From Diplonema papillatum (Eukaryota; Euglenozoa; Diplonemea; Diplonemida; Diplonemidae), in assembly GCA_030068145.1 (NCBI GenBank), contig JAPJBO010000625.1, positions 62,001 through 126,000 of the forward strand: a stretch of DNA of 64,000 nucleotides, in the 5' to 3' direction. This document shows, piece by piece, positions 63,896-64,000 of the stretch. Every line of letters begins with the position of its first letter. The stretch's first letter is position 1. The notes beneath the pieces were generated by a model that ran no database searches, was not told the origin of the DNA, and saw nothing but the letters and a program-made list of their open reading frames with translations. A program made the translations under genes and the position numbers.

Positions 63896-64000
63896 AATCC
63901 CAGCAGTATGCTGATGTTCAGCAAACTGGGCCACCTTGCAGCTCTGGATCCAACTACGAGCTTCTTAACAGCAGCGGCAGTAACACACGCTGGATTACCG
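63896..64000. other. Window end, nothing recognised
   Basis: About 100 bp without gene or repeat; no RNB-domain exon is visible here. Confidence 0.4.

Overview
The window looks like nuclear DNA of a unicellular eukaryote with very large, repeat-packed introns, most likely an alga or related protist. The real exons are strongly GC-rich and have GT-AG introns; most of the other sequence is interspersed repeats, inverted-repeat elements and minisatellites. All five host genes that can be supported (phytanoyl-CoA-dioxygenase-like, PPR protein, type I membrane protein, a beta-grasp-like exon, and an RNase II/DIS3-like exoribonuclease) lie on the + strand. This would fit the one-directional gene order known from dinoflagellates, but no spliced leader or other decisive marker is visible, so the lineage is a guess.

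Layout. 1-2501: intergenic repeats. 2502-20990: one 308-residue PhyH-family gene in three exons (2502-3098, 8680-8907, 20889-20990) with introns of 5.6 and 12.0 kb. Intron 1 holds two inverted-repeat elements (one with a second nested inside) and a tRNA-like sequence. Intron 2 holds a 5.1-kb element with G-run tips, inside which a RepB copy is split by a degenerate reverse-transcriptase element (gag-like, tyrosine-recombinase-like N-domain, RT, RNase H). Beyond that lie long inverted satellite arrays and an element built from GGGATATAAGGG palindromes. 20991-34662: intergenic, with many small repeat families, a 507-bp (TAC)n tract and a 95-bp minisatellite. 34663-36797: two-exon PPR gene. 39205-40578: membrane-protein gene followed by three broken partial copies of itself. 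46114-46378: small beta-grasp-like exon. 47772-51457: retroelement-like debris. 52511-55033: 5' part of a DIS3-like gene, with partial copies of its exons inside and downstream of it; one copy is split by 8.5 kb. 55286-63785: mostly repeats, including two abutting inverted-repeat elements.

Names used for repeat families, all defined here by comparing copies within the window: RepA (about 220 bp) and RepB (about 300 bp), short TIR elements with homologous ends; RepC (about 60 bp); RepE, RepF and RepM (100-150 bp, sharing a GGCAGCG-GTTT core); RepG (about 90 bp); RepL, RepN, RepO, RepP and RepT. The most unusual patterns are (1) a set of inverted-repeat elements whose tips are runs of 7-10 G followed by a C/A/T-rich box; (2) host exons accompanied by nearby partial copies split by repeats; and (3) introns assembled almost entirely from these repeat families.
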